A program made the position numbers and the translations under genes. Shown here in pieces: positions 1-12,700 of a stretch of DNA of 64,000 nucleotides (its first letter is position 1; every line of letters begins with the position of its first letter). The DNA is from Rhyzopertha dominica. Taxonomy: Eukaryota > Arthropoda > Insecta > Coleoptera > Bostrichidae. The notes under the pieces were generated by a model. The model did not search any database. It worked only from the letters and a program-made list of their open reading frames with translations, and had not been told where the DNA came from. Location: NCBI GenBank assembly GCA_025024175.1, contig QCXZ01000001.1, forward strand, positions 124,001 to 188,000. The letters are read 5' to 3'.

Positions 1-746
1 CCTTCCAAACAAAATTGATATTTACAAATAAAGAGTTTAGAAATATGCTATTAGTAAGTCAAAAACACGTCTTAAAAAGCTATTCCACATATAGATATCC
101 TAAATGGTGTAGACATGGAAAGAAAGTTAAATACAGGCAAACTTGTAGGTTTTAAAATAATTACAAAAAAAACATAAAATATCCAAGAAAAGAAAACACA
201 TTCTTCAGCCACCTTTTACAAACTACCAAATACATGTAATAGTAATTCAGTACTGCAACATAGTTTTTTTTTACAGTCAAACTTTAAGTACTTAACATTG
301 ATCTTTATAATTACTATTTAACTGCAATTTGACAGTATATAAGAGTTAAAATTAAAACAAAACAATACCCACATGAAAAATACCTTGAAAGGAGAGTAAT
401 AAACAAAATTATTTACCTACCAATCTCCTGTTATTTACAACTAATACTTTCAACTAACAAAAGTGAAGTTATACTTAGTTGCTTGTTATTTGTTATTTAT
501 AAAATTTAAGAAACACAATGTGCTAATAAAGCAGTATTTTGTATTTTCATTATTACCACAATATATAAATGTCTATGACAGTGTATGGGCAAAGGTGTCA
601 AATTTTCTATAAATTATGGTTACTAATTTAAACAACACACCAATAACGTAAAAATACTGGCTTTTTATAAATTTTCCACAACTTGTCAATAATTACAAAC
701 AAAACGAATTAATACTGTTAATTTATCAAAGCGTTAAGTTACATAC
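1..746 (-). other. hyd: hyd intron (partial)
   Basis: This AT-rich stretch follows the GTATGT donor of the last visible hyd exon. I see no exon, conserved reading frame or recognisable repeat in it. Confidence 0.7.
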
Positions 747-3700
747 CTGATCGTTCCATGGTGGCAAGGGCAAACCTTCTCTTAATATGTCATGCTCGTT
801 GTTGTCATTTGGTGAACCAGATCGCATATAATAAATTAAGGCATCAAAAACGTAGGCGACATGTTTTAAAGCTGACACGTCCAGGACAGGCAGAGAATCC
901 AAATGTTCACCATTATGGGCCCGCATTAACGAAAGACAGTACGAGAGGAATTCTCTTCGAGCTGCATGTGCATCAGTACCTAAGTAAAAGTTGCAGAAGA
1001 TTCCAAAAACACACATACCATTTAATATTAATGCCAATATTCCACTATAACTACAGTATTTGGTACTACTTATTTTGGCAGTTATATTACAGAAAAACTG
1101 AAAATTCAGGGCAGGGATACAGTTATACTCCCCACTTTATAACAAATTGACGTTCTCGGAATATACAAACATTGCTTTGGTATAAAAGCAAAACCAGTTC
1201 TAAGCCGTGTTGTCTACACTAGACCTAAACTGCACTGATGAGCTGTAATGACAGCAAAATAGTACTATCTGCAGTTGGGTGAGATGTAGACAGCACAGCA
1301 TAGACATGCATTTTAAAATATGTGAAATATTTGAAAATAAATCCAAACATCTTAAAATATTTTTTATGGGTTAATTTTGTAATCAAAATAGTAACTATCA
1401 TTTTGCTAAGCTCATGGAGGTCCACAAATTATTTAAAAATATGAATTTGCATAACTTATTCCTGTTTTTAGCAACTTTGAAGAAATTTAGAATCGACATA
1501 TCTAATATTTTACAGCAGTGTTAGAATTTGTCTAAAAATATGTGGAATCACTTATTTCAATTTACTAACTGTTAAATTGTACACAGTATGAATATACATA
1601 AATAAACATTAATTAATTTGTTTATGGGGTTATATTTTCACAAAAAATATTTGGGATTTTATTTTAATTTATCAATTTATTATATCTATTTCCACTGATC
1701 TATCAACTTTGAATTGATGTAAATATGTGACATTTATTATGTTGTTGTTATTAGAGCTTCCAATTTATATGTTAATATATGTTATAAGTTTTTCAAGAAA
1801 GTTTATCGAGTTTTACTAAACCTTGTAAAGGGAAGAAATAGAATCATATGGGTTTGTTATTCAATTCGATTTTTACCCCGTTGAATTTTTCTATTAAAAC
1901 AGTTATAAATAAGTCTTTCACATATTATGTTCTCATTTCAGTTTTCCTTCCAGTTCAACTGAAGAGAAATATATCAAAAAATAAGGTTTTTATACTTTTT
2001 CATTTGCATAAAATATTAATTGCTATCTTAAGTGAATTGAACACGTATGTTTCTTCCAATATGGGTAGATAATTTTTGTAAAAATGTTGTACTACAAATT
2101 GATAAAATAAAAACCAAAATAACATACCGTCTCTCTCGGGGCGGGAGCGATTACTCTCCACATTGGTTGTAAACCCAACGATCCGCGAACCTAACGAGGT
2201 GCCTGTTGCAGAAATACCATGAGCTCTGGCAGGTCTAATGTTAGCAGTGTTCGAACTGACGCCCGTACTTATCGAATGATTCGAATGACTCGGCTCAACT
2301 GAATGCGTAAGTGATGCCCCAAACCTCAATTGTGCCTCTGTTGCATCCATTACTGTCAACAACCAATCCCAAGTAGGTTTCAGGCAAAATTCCAAGTAGA
2401 TCTATGACAAACCAAACACATTAGCAGGCGCTGTATGTATGGTGATTGATATATCCTAAGTTTCCACACAAAGGATAGTGTATCGCTAGTGTGAAACTGT
2501 CACTATGGAATAATAAGGGTGATGGGTTAGTTTAATTACAGCTTAATCAGAAATAAAATAAACCAAAGCTTACAAAATACGTCAAATGTGTATTTTGTAG
2601 TAATTAAAGTGTACTGGAAATTAGAAAAGTTGTGGTTTTTTTTTTGTAACTTTTTAAAATCGTTAAAAAGTATGCAGTAAAAATTTAATATCATCTTGTT
2701 GTTTCTTGTATTGGTTATAACATTGAATCATAGATGTATACCAAAATCGATCGTCAAAGTCCTCTTCAAAAACATCAAAACAGGAAATGCAATACTTGAC
2801 ATCAAAAGCAACAAAAATAATCTAAATCCTTGATATCATTTTAGTTGGTATGATGACATTAAAGCATGCTGATGCAATAAGAATTTTATGAACCATGACA
2901 CATAAGGGTGTTTGTATATTGTTTGGTCCAAAATTTTCAACAAATTTTAAGATACACAGTAATGGGGAAGTAGTATAATTTTAAAACTTGCCAAATAGTT
3001 ATAAATATGTGCCACTATGTACCAACTTCAGACAATGTAATTTTATTCAAAGAAATTAATTAATAATTAAAAAAGAAAAAGGGCAATCATTTCATTGGCT
3101 GCGACCACCCATTATTATTGTTTTGGTTTGCTTCCAACTAAGCATTTGTGCATTATACAGGGTTTCTATAAATCATGCACCGTAAACAGCATTGATTTCT
3201 GAATTCTTTGTGCCTATAAATGATTACTAACACAAAAAAAATGTATCTCCCCAAAATAAAATATGTTTATACATGATTGCAGATTGCAATGCCTAGAACT
3301 ATAATAAATTACTAACCTGTACATTGCAGATATCATCCTGTGTCACTTCCAGATGTGTAAATTGTGTTGGAATTTGCTGAAGGTCCTGCATTAACGACAA
3401 CAAATCTGCGATCTGCCTAACGACGATACCTGCAAGTCCATTCAACAATGCAACATTTACGTGATCTAAAGCCAATAAGCCACCTACCGAAAGCTCTGGC
3501 TAAACAGCTAGCCGTCGTAGCCATAATAATAGGTTCAGAGTTTGCTGCGACGGCAGCACTTGCAGTGGTCGATCGGCGCAACGATTGTGGATCTATAAAC
3601 ACGAGGTTGGAACCACTTGCGAGACGTACACCAGTGGATCGGCTGGATTCTCTAGATCGAATGGCCCACTGCATATTCTGTGGAGCTAGATTTGAACGCT

Positions 3701-6700
3701 GACCGTGGCCTGTTGTATTGCTGTAACGGCTTCTTTCATAGACAATATCAAAATTATGAGAACACTTAACAACACAGAAATAGCAACCATATAATACAAA
3801 GATAACCGAAAATAATTTTGAAGACAAAAAAAAAATCAGCAAATTAACATTCTATAGATACTTATGATCATCATATTTGACTATAGCAATGACAGAATCA
3901 ACACCTCCATTAATCTTTTTAAATAAAATGAGAAAAGTAGCCGGGCACAACAACTTTAAGCAAACTCAATGTGATTTTAAAGATGCATCATTCTCCATTA
4001 CAAAGGGGGGTAAAGCATTAGGTAAATACCAAGTAAATATGACAGTAGCCCATTGCAAATATAAATACACTGATGTGCAACACATGCAGAAGATTCTGTC
4101 AGTCACAATGCTGATCAGTTTAAAAAAAGGCAAATATCCAATTATATAATAAATTTGAGAATTTTTTTATAGGAAATAGACAGGGGGTCACTAAAATATA
4201 GTCTGCTACTTCTAGGGTACATTCTATGCATAAAAATATGACGAAAATGTATCTTGCATTTTGAAATCTGCGCCCTTGTTATTGAGTTACAGATTCTTTT
4301 TATTTTTTGACCAATGTTGATGATATTTTGAGGATGTGGGTTTGAAGTAGTGCCACCTAGAACTGTACAATTAGATTTTTAATGCCTCTCAAGAGTGGTG
4401 AGGGTTAACTACCCTTAATGGTTTTCTGTAAAGAATTTTGTGTGAAAAAATTTTTGAATGATTTGATAACATTTTTTGAATCTATGGTTCTTATTTAATG
4501 GAATACTCCCTCTTATATCTTTTGATAAAAATGCACTGTTTTTGAGAAAAGTGCATTTAAAGTAAGTATAGTATTCACAGATTTATTCACGCTAGTTGGT
4601 GAAAGCAAGTAATTTATGTAAATGACATTAAATGAATTTAACTGAATAAAGTAGATATAGAAGCCAATTCAAATCTAATTGTACAGTTCCAGGTGCACTA
4701 ATTCAAACCCACATTCTCAAAATATGATCAAGACCGGTCAGAAAATAAAAAAATTATTCCCAAAAAACTATTTTTTATCATCTATCTTCAAGAAAGTGTA
4801 ACTCAATAACGAGGGCACAGATATCAAAATGCAAAATAAAGTTTCTTCATATTTTTATGCATAGAAGTAGCAGCCTATATTTTACTGACACCCTGTACAT
4901 AAAGGAACAAAAAAAATGTGAATATTGAAAATGTCTATATAAAATGATTGTATCAAAAGAAATTGTTCGATTTAAAATACAACAAAATGAGATCCTTACC
5001 TTCTCCTTTCCAACTGTTCATCCGTTAGAGCATAATCTTCGGTATCCTGTTCATCTGTTTCACCAGCTTCACTCTCTTCTTCCTGCTGACTGGACTCTCC
5101 ACTCTCGTCTTCCGGGAACAGGAGTATTCCTGATGAATTTTTGCAATACTTACACGAACAACAAACATGCACATGCACCCAAACATTGTCACAATAACAT
5201 CTTACATAGAAGATACGAATACGCAAGTACATAGTACGTTCGTCTTCTAAGGGCTGGTATTAAAATTTTTTCAACTTTCAACATTAATTTTGAAGGTGAA
5301 AATAAAACTTCCTATGTAACTGACCAACACAGGCAGTGATTCAGATTAATAGTTTAATTGAAACAGAAGAAATACCTTTATGATATTACAGGATGGCTAA
5401 CACAGTAGCTTGCCGTAATGTAATGCAAATTATCTCTTAAATGTCATTAACTATTAAATGTAGTGTAAAAGTATAATCTAAAAAGTCTTCAAATCAAAAT
5501 GACATTGACTGTTCTCAAATAATGGATAGCGCAAGCGCCTCAAGAAACTGCGCAGATTTCAATTGGAAGCAGATTTGGGAGGCCTCTGATGTTCCATATT
5601 TTATAGAGTTCGGTGGTTCGCAACGTTTTTAATTTAACAAATTTTTGTGTTAGTTTTTTATTATTGCACACTACATTATTTTGCCGTAAAATATCCTTTG
5701 ACAATTGTTGAACTAAAAAAAAATATATTTTAATTGCAAGTGTACTTTTCTTTCAAATAAATTTGTCATATTATTTCAACGATTGTGGAAATTTTCTAAA
5801 TATGTTAATTAAATTACTCGGTTCAACTATGACCTTCTTGTTGCAAACCTATCTCTTCTTCGAGGCCGCTATTAAATCCAAAATTGCAACATTGAAAATC
5901 ACCTAAACTTGTATGTACATATATCTTTAAATTGTATAGGGGGTGTTGAATCGAGGTAGCTTGCGCTCCGACTAAATATATTTCATACTTCTACCCATAA
6001 AAAGTGACTCTATATTACCTGTGTCAGATCCAGCGGTTGCTCCAGTTTGAACTGATCTCTGAGCCGAAGCAGCATCCTGGTTGCTATGGTTGTCATCGCT
6101 ATCGGATTCTGTTTCTGCCAGTAAATCAAGTTCAGGATCGCTATCTTCACCTTGTCCTCCTACTCCTTCCTGTTGATCTGTTGGTGCTTCCGGAGCATCA
6201 TTTTCATTCAACGAGCCTTGCCTGACAGCAATTGGTAATTCACGATCAGCCTGTACATCTTCATGCTCTGAAGTGTTATCATCATCATTGTCTATGGCCA
6301 TACCTGAAACAATTATTAAGGCAAAATACTCTTTTAATGCTGTTAATTTCAAATACTAAGTACTAAATATCCTAATATGGCATATGCATTAAGTGCATAC
6401 CAAAAATCTATTCAGCTTCCATGAAATAAAACTAAACTTACTTTCCGTATCGTTTGTATCATCCAAAAGATCCCTGGTTGCCGCAGTCGCCCTTCGAACA
6501 GCTTCTGCTAAGAATGGGAGCCTATCACTCGTAGAAACACTCTGTGATGGAGCAGGGTCGTGTGCCTCAGGTGGAGCCAATGGGTCTACTAGGAATAACT
6601 CCTCCGAACCCTTGAATTATCAACAAGCTCATTCAACTCGCTCCATTTTAACTTACTACAAACTTACATTTATAACATCGTTATTTGAGGTCGCTAGTGA

Positions 6701-9700
6701 AAAAGGTGCTGTCGGTCTGGCAACACCCAAACGCACCGGTGCTATAAGAGAATCAGCTGTTTCACAAAGCTCTTCGATGGACAGACGCACCAAGGAACGG
6801 AAAACTCTTCTGCATTTACTGATGGGCAAATTTTGGCTGCTTAAACTGGAATACAATATATTATTTAAAAAAATAGTCATGTCACAATTCCTGGAAACAT
6901 CACAAAAAAAAAGTGCTCTCAAATTATCGACATGTCATTGAGACATAACTGTAATACTAGAGAGAGCGCAGTTGTAAGAAAAATCTCTAATAGCCCAGGT
7001 GTTGGAGATAAAAAATGCATGATACATACCTCCGTCTTTTTGAGGAACTCGGTGCCATTTCTATACTAAATATCACAAATATCCTCACAACGGAACGCAC
7101 AAATCTTCTTGCAACTTGCTTAGCTAATTCGGCCTTTTCAGGATCGCCGGTCTTCATCTCCCTGACTAGCGTATCGATCAGTACATCCAGCACTTCTAAA
7201 TGACACTTCACTAAGAAACAATGAGTGAACTTATCCAACAGGGTGGTGCCCGTCTGTGTCGCTATGTAAGATTGTTCGGATGACGTACTGTCACTCTTAT
7301 CCTTGCTGCCAGACATGATCATGCTGCGCACCGCCTTCCAATCGCCCAGCAGACATTCGAGGGCCCTTCGGCTGAACCTGGGAGGCTCCAGGTCGTGCTC
7401 GGGCATGTCGGATTCAACTGGAACAAAAACAATATTCAAACTGAGAAACCAGCTATTTTTTTTTATTTGTTTACCAGAAAAATGTACAAAATACTACTTA
7501 TATGTAGGTTTGGTATTATCATACCTGCTGTAAAATCTATATATAACTAACTTAAAAACTAAACAACGAGATTTTCACACCGGATCTTCAAAATCAATAG
7601 ACCCATCTTGCCCCCAAGAAAACATATGAAAAACGTGATTTTCAAATGCTTTGATCACAGGCTTTTATATAATTTACTGTACTGCAAATTGTATTATATT
7701 TGGATGAATGTTGTGAAATACAGCAACAGCAACAAATCCTCAATATACAAGCAAACATGCAACTTACCATCAGAGGATGGCGTTTTATTCCTTGAATTGG
7801 CCGATGCCGCCCTTTGTCTAGAATTCCTGAATTGCCGCTGTTCTTGATTTTGTCTACCAACGGTTTGCACCAAAAATAATAAAATACTCTCTCCCCTGAA
7901 AGATTATTTTTTTATCATCAGCACACGTTGACAGTCGTACTCCCTAAGCACCTACCTTGAATTAGGCAAAACGACCAAGTCTGTATCCTTTACCAATCGA
8001 GTGAGTAGCTCGTAACGAAGGGCTTGGTTACCCATTATGAGCGCTTTACATTTACATTTCTCCCAACAATCACAATATGCTGTAGGTGAAGTACGTTTCA
8101 ATTTACAATCATGTCCTTTATGACAAACTCTCGCACACTCAGTGCAACAACAAAGGGTGCCAGTTAATCCACATGTTCTACACTCAAAAATAACCTGCAA
8201 AAATAGTTAGCGGTCAGCTCTCGTTAACTTGTTTGTTAATTCAAATTTAAATGTACGAACTTCTACAGTTTTTATCTTACATATTATACTTATAGCGCTA
8301 TATGTAAGTAATAAATAGTAAAAGTTCATTAGTGTAGCTCTTTTAAGCGACCAACTTCAAGAAAGTCCATAAAGCTGGTGGATTTAAGAGCATAATATAA
8401 AAAAAGTAGAGCTCTGCACAGGAATAAAGGGAATCTTCCCAGGAGATAATTTTTGAAATTGACAATAATGCCCACTTTTTACTCTATAAAGTATCTCAAA
8501 AATGAAGTACCCTTTAAACATGTTTCTAAGAAAATATCGTAATGAAATTATTTGTTATAATATTTTTAATATTTCCATTTTTATACACCAACAAATGGGA
8601 ACACAAATTGTAAAAAAAGTATTCAATCACTAAAATTATTGTCAAAGCAGACAAATGTCCAATTAATCTGGCATTGACATAGGCATTCTGCTGGATGATG
8701 ATTCAACGTTTTTACCATAGAGTTTGACGGTGTATTTGTTTATTTCAATGTAGCAGCAAAAAAGCACTGCTTATGATGTAACTGCTTTGTTTCCCTGGAT
8801 AAACTATATCAGGCTTAGCTCTGAGTGAATTTATGATTAACTCTTACCTGATTGATGTGTTCAGCACCGGTCCATGTGAAGCTACAAGTATCATTACAAC
8901 ACAGCACATGCAAAGGAGACATATCAGGATTTGATCCCTTGGGAAATATCATTTCTTCTTGTTCCTGTGCAGTGCCCAATTGAGTTATGCGTTCAAACAA
9001 TTCTAAGGCAGCGGGATATGCTCTTGCAGACACAGCTAACATAAACGGCGTCTGTCCTTGGGCATCCCTGTAATACAATTTTTTTTATAACCATTGAAGT
9101 TTTCCAAACAATCATAGTTTGTGTGTAATATTAAGTAACAATAAATTGCCGGTAAGGTTTATTTAGACAATTATAATACTGTTAAAAAACTGAAATTAGG
9201 GAAACCAGAGAAATAATTAAATTTAGATAAGTAGGTAACTACAATTCTAGATATTCTTATGAAAATGTAGAAACTTTCATACTTCATACGTACAACAGGT
9301 GGATGTAGTATAATGTACAAAGTTCCATCAATTTTGCTCCTTTTAGCGACCAATTTTAGCAGCAACACTGAAACTGGTGGATTTAGGAGCTTACAATTTT
9401 ATACGATGTTGATACATCACTAATGACCAAGCTTACGATATTATGTTTTATGTTTGGCAATTTCAATATAAGCCTCTGGTGGGACCATCTTTTATCAAAT
9501 GGCGAAACTTATTTGTACATGGATTCAAAAATATTTATGTGGCACCACTTGTGTCTTTTCAGTTTTTTCAATTCTTATACACACAACCTATTATTGCAAG
9601 TTTTACTAAAAAATACAGTAATTTAATATTTCATTGATATTTTAATAACTTCATTAATGAAAACTAAACAGCATTTTTAGTAATGCAAGTTGCTTTCAAT

Positions 9701-12700
9701 TAAAATAACGAACAGTGTTATTATCTAACAGTAAAACTGTTGCATATCTTTTTTTAATTTAATTTCTTAACCTGGAGTAAATGTTCAAAACTTTTTTCGT
9801 GTGTGAAAAATGACTGTTATCAACCCACCTCCTTTTTCGGATCTTCCAACTTGGCATGTCATGTATCATTTACTAGAAACTACACGACAAAAAATTTTCA
9901 AAGCATAAAAAAAAAACTTATTGCTGACTTCCATCAAAGACTTGTTATTTTTGTAAGGACGATAGTTTTGGATAACATAACTAATAGATATTTAACTTAC
10001 TTGGCACAGAGCAGTTCAATAAGGTGGGGTGCCAGAGCAGTGCATTCATACAAGAGTACATGTAATATTTGCATAGCATTTGTGCGTCTCTCAACAGGAT
10101 CGATGACGGAAGTACTTCCGGGAACGGAGCTATTATTTCCACCCTTTGAGCCACCCAAACCCATTAGGCTGTCCTCGTCACCAGATGTCACATCGAAACT
10201 CTCAGGAGGCCAACTATGGGTAGGAATCTGCTCCTCTTGGACAAAACCATGCTGATCTAAAAATTTTAGATCACACAGTAGACATGATGTTCTCATCCAA
10301 TAATTATCGGGTGGGATGGATGTCACAATTAATGTAAACACGATTCACCGACAATACAAAAATTTCATGTTTTGGAATCACTCCGTTGTTTTCTGTGCTG
10401 GTATAATGTTCGATTGAGAAAAGCTCTGAAACTTTTACCTCGCCACAAAATAATATAATTCAAAATTGGATAAAGGTAAACCAAAATTTTAAATAAAAAT
10501 CATAATGTTTTCTAATGAAAAAAAAATTAAGTTAGATTTAGCAAGATTTGAGGAAAAACATTAGTACTTTTTACAACAAAATCTTCCAAAATTTTGTATG
10601 TTAATGGCACGGGGTTTTAACATTGGCTGACCCACCAAAACGAATGAAGAAATTTTTGCCGTCTATAACACCAACTTTTACTTACCATTGTCACTTTCTT
10701 TATTGGATGTTGGAGAACACATACTAACAACGGCATGAAAGATATTTCGATTTCCGTCACACCTCTCACCCAAAATTGACTGCACAGCACTAGGATTTGT
10801 TCCTGTATGAAAAACAAGTCGCATAATTCCTCTTCTCATCAAAAAACACACGGTATACTTACGACAATCAACTTCCAACTGTGCCAGTACTTGTCTACAA
10901 TATTCAACTTCACACCTCAGTATCTTCGGCATCAGAATCTGTTGTTCGAGAGCAAAGACCACAATGGCAACTTGATTCTTCATGTTGTGCGATGTGCCCG
11001 TTAAGGCCAGGGATCCCGCAGCTACGCAACGAACTGGAGGCAGGTCAAGGCACTGTGGATCTCGAACCGCATCAGCACAATCCTTCGCCAAAGGGTATAT
11101 CGTACTGTTGCCGTCACGAAGAACCAACACTGTTTCGGAGCTCTAATAAGCGAAGGAAAAAAAACATGAAAGTGGGAAAAGTTAGTAGTAAACTGTTAAC
11201 TTTAAACTTAATATCAACTTTTGGAATAGGACAATTCCACTTGATCGTACTGTGGTACTATGTACCATTAGTAGTTATGGACCATCCCATATATATATAA
11301 ACAAAATTGCTATAACTCACAAAAACTTAAAACAAGAAGAAATGACTGAATAAGCTTTGCTCTCTTCTTCTTCGGAGTACATCTTGAAGATTAAGGTAGA
11401 TTAAAATTTTTTTTAAGAAACCATTACCAATCATTTGCCATTTACAATGCAGAGAGCAATTTTTATCCTTTACCCTAGACGATAAAGAAACATACCTCTC
11501 CGGGGCACGTTAAATTAATTAACGATGGGGAAATGCCCAAAAATGCAGTTGTATCACTTGGGAATAGATTGTCCTGTTCGACCCTTCCACTACTAACATT
11601 ATAAATGACGTAACTCAGTTTTGATCCTGACTTCACAATAGCATGAATTCCCTGTCCATCTACAGCTATTGTCAATATCTGACTGGAAGTTTCTGGTATT
11701 TGTATTCTTCTAGGGGTCTTTTGAAAGCAATCGGGCACCCTCGTCGTGGAAGTTGATTTAATAACCTTGAAATCACGGAAAGTTAGTGTTACAACCTTAA
11801 AATCGTCATAAAAGAGGAAATTACCTGAAGGTCGTCCTTACGCATCAGTCTGCAGTCTTGAAAAATGTCATCGGTATCTTTGTTATCACGGTCCTTGGAA
11901 TGTGTCGATGGAAAACGCACCGCTGCGTATGCTCCGTCCACTTTAAGAACACGACCTACTGGAACACTACGAACATCTTCAACAAATACCACATCACGCA
12001 GCAGCCATTCTTCCTCGTCTTTCCTCTGTTCTCCGCTAGATTCTGTTCCAGAGACTGTCATACGTTTCTGTCGCTCTAAGAGAAGAAAAAACAATTACAA
12101 TTAATATTTCAAGATCTGTTAATACAGCTGGGCCAAGTACACACAAAATATAATTTTATTATTACTTAATTTCTTTATAAAGTATTTTAAAGGATAAAGA
12201 TAATACTAGGTTGTAGACAACGCAACAGACAAGCGCCGAATTATATTAGATACAACTGGTTAATATAAGTACTTAGTACTTAAGCAATGTTTAAGTACTT
12301 AAGTATCAAGCTATCAAGTACTTAAAGTAGTGAAATTAAGTATTTGTACTGGAGTACTGCCCAGCTCTGGTGTTAATCGTACCTATAAATTAAACTCGGT
12401 GAAAAAAAAACTTACTGTGACTGTTGGTTATACTTCCTGTATCGCTGCAGGTACTTGATGCAGGAGATGGTGGTGGTGGCATATCAAGTCTATCTGCACT
12501 TTCCTTATTTGATGGAGGCTTTGATGGTAAATTTGCTGCAATAAAAATCTTTTTTTTTTAACAAGCTTCACTCAATACACATGCTTCTTGAAGATAATTT
12601 GTTGTTCAGAAAGACTAATCATGGTTGATCACAGAACACTCAAAGGTTAGCAATTGTCATCATGAAAAAATATTAACACTTAGCAAAAACTTCAGCAGAT

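Noticed and set aside
3718..3732. Alternative 3' splice acceptor (TTACAG) 14 bp inside hyd exon 3732-3488
   Set aside because: Using it also leaves an open reading, but my chosen upstream acceptor keeps phase too; I cannot decide without cDNA and do not list a separate exon.
3417..3842. Single 141-codon frame covering the hyd exon near 3.5 kb
   Set aside because: Homology ends at CLARAF. A 58-bp GT-AG intron (3430-3487) restores the expected hyd sequence ([14 protein letters not shown]), so the continuous frame is an artefact.
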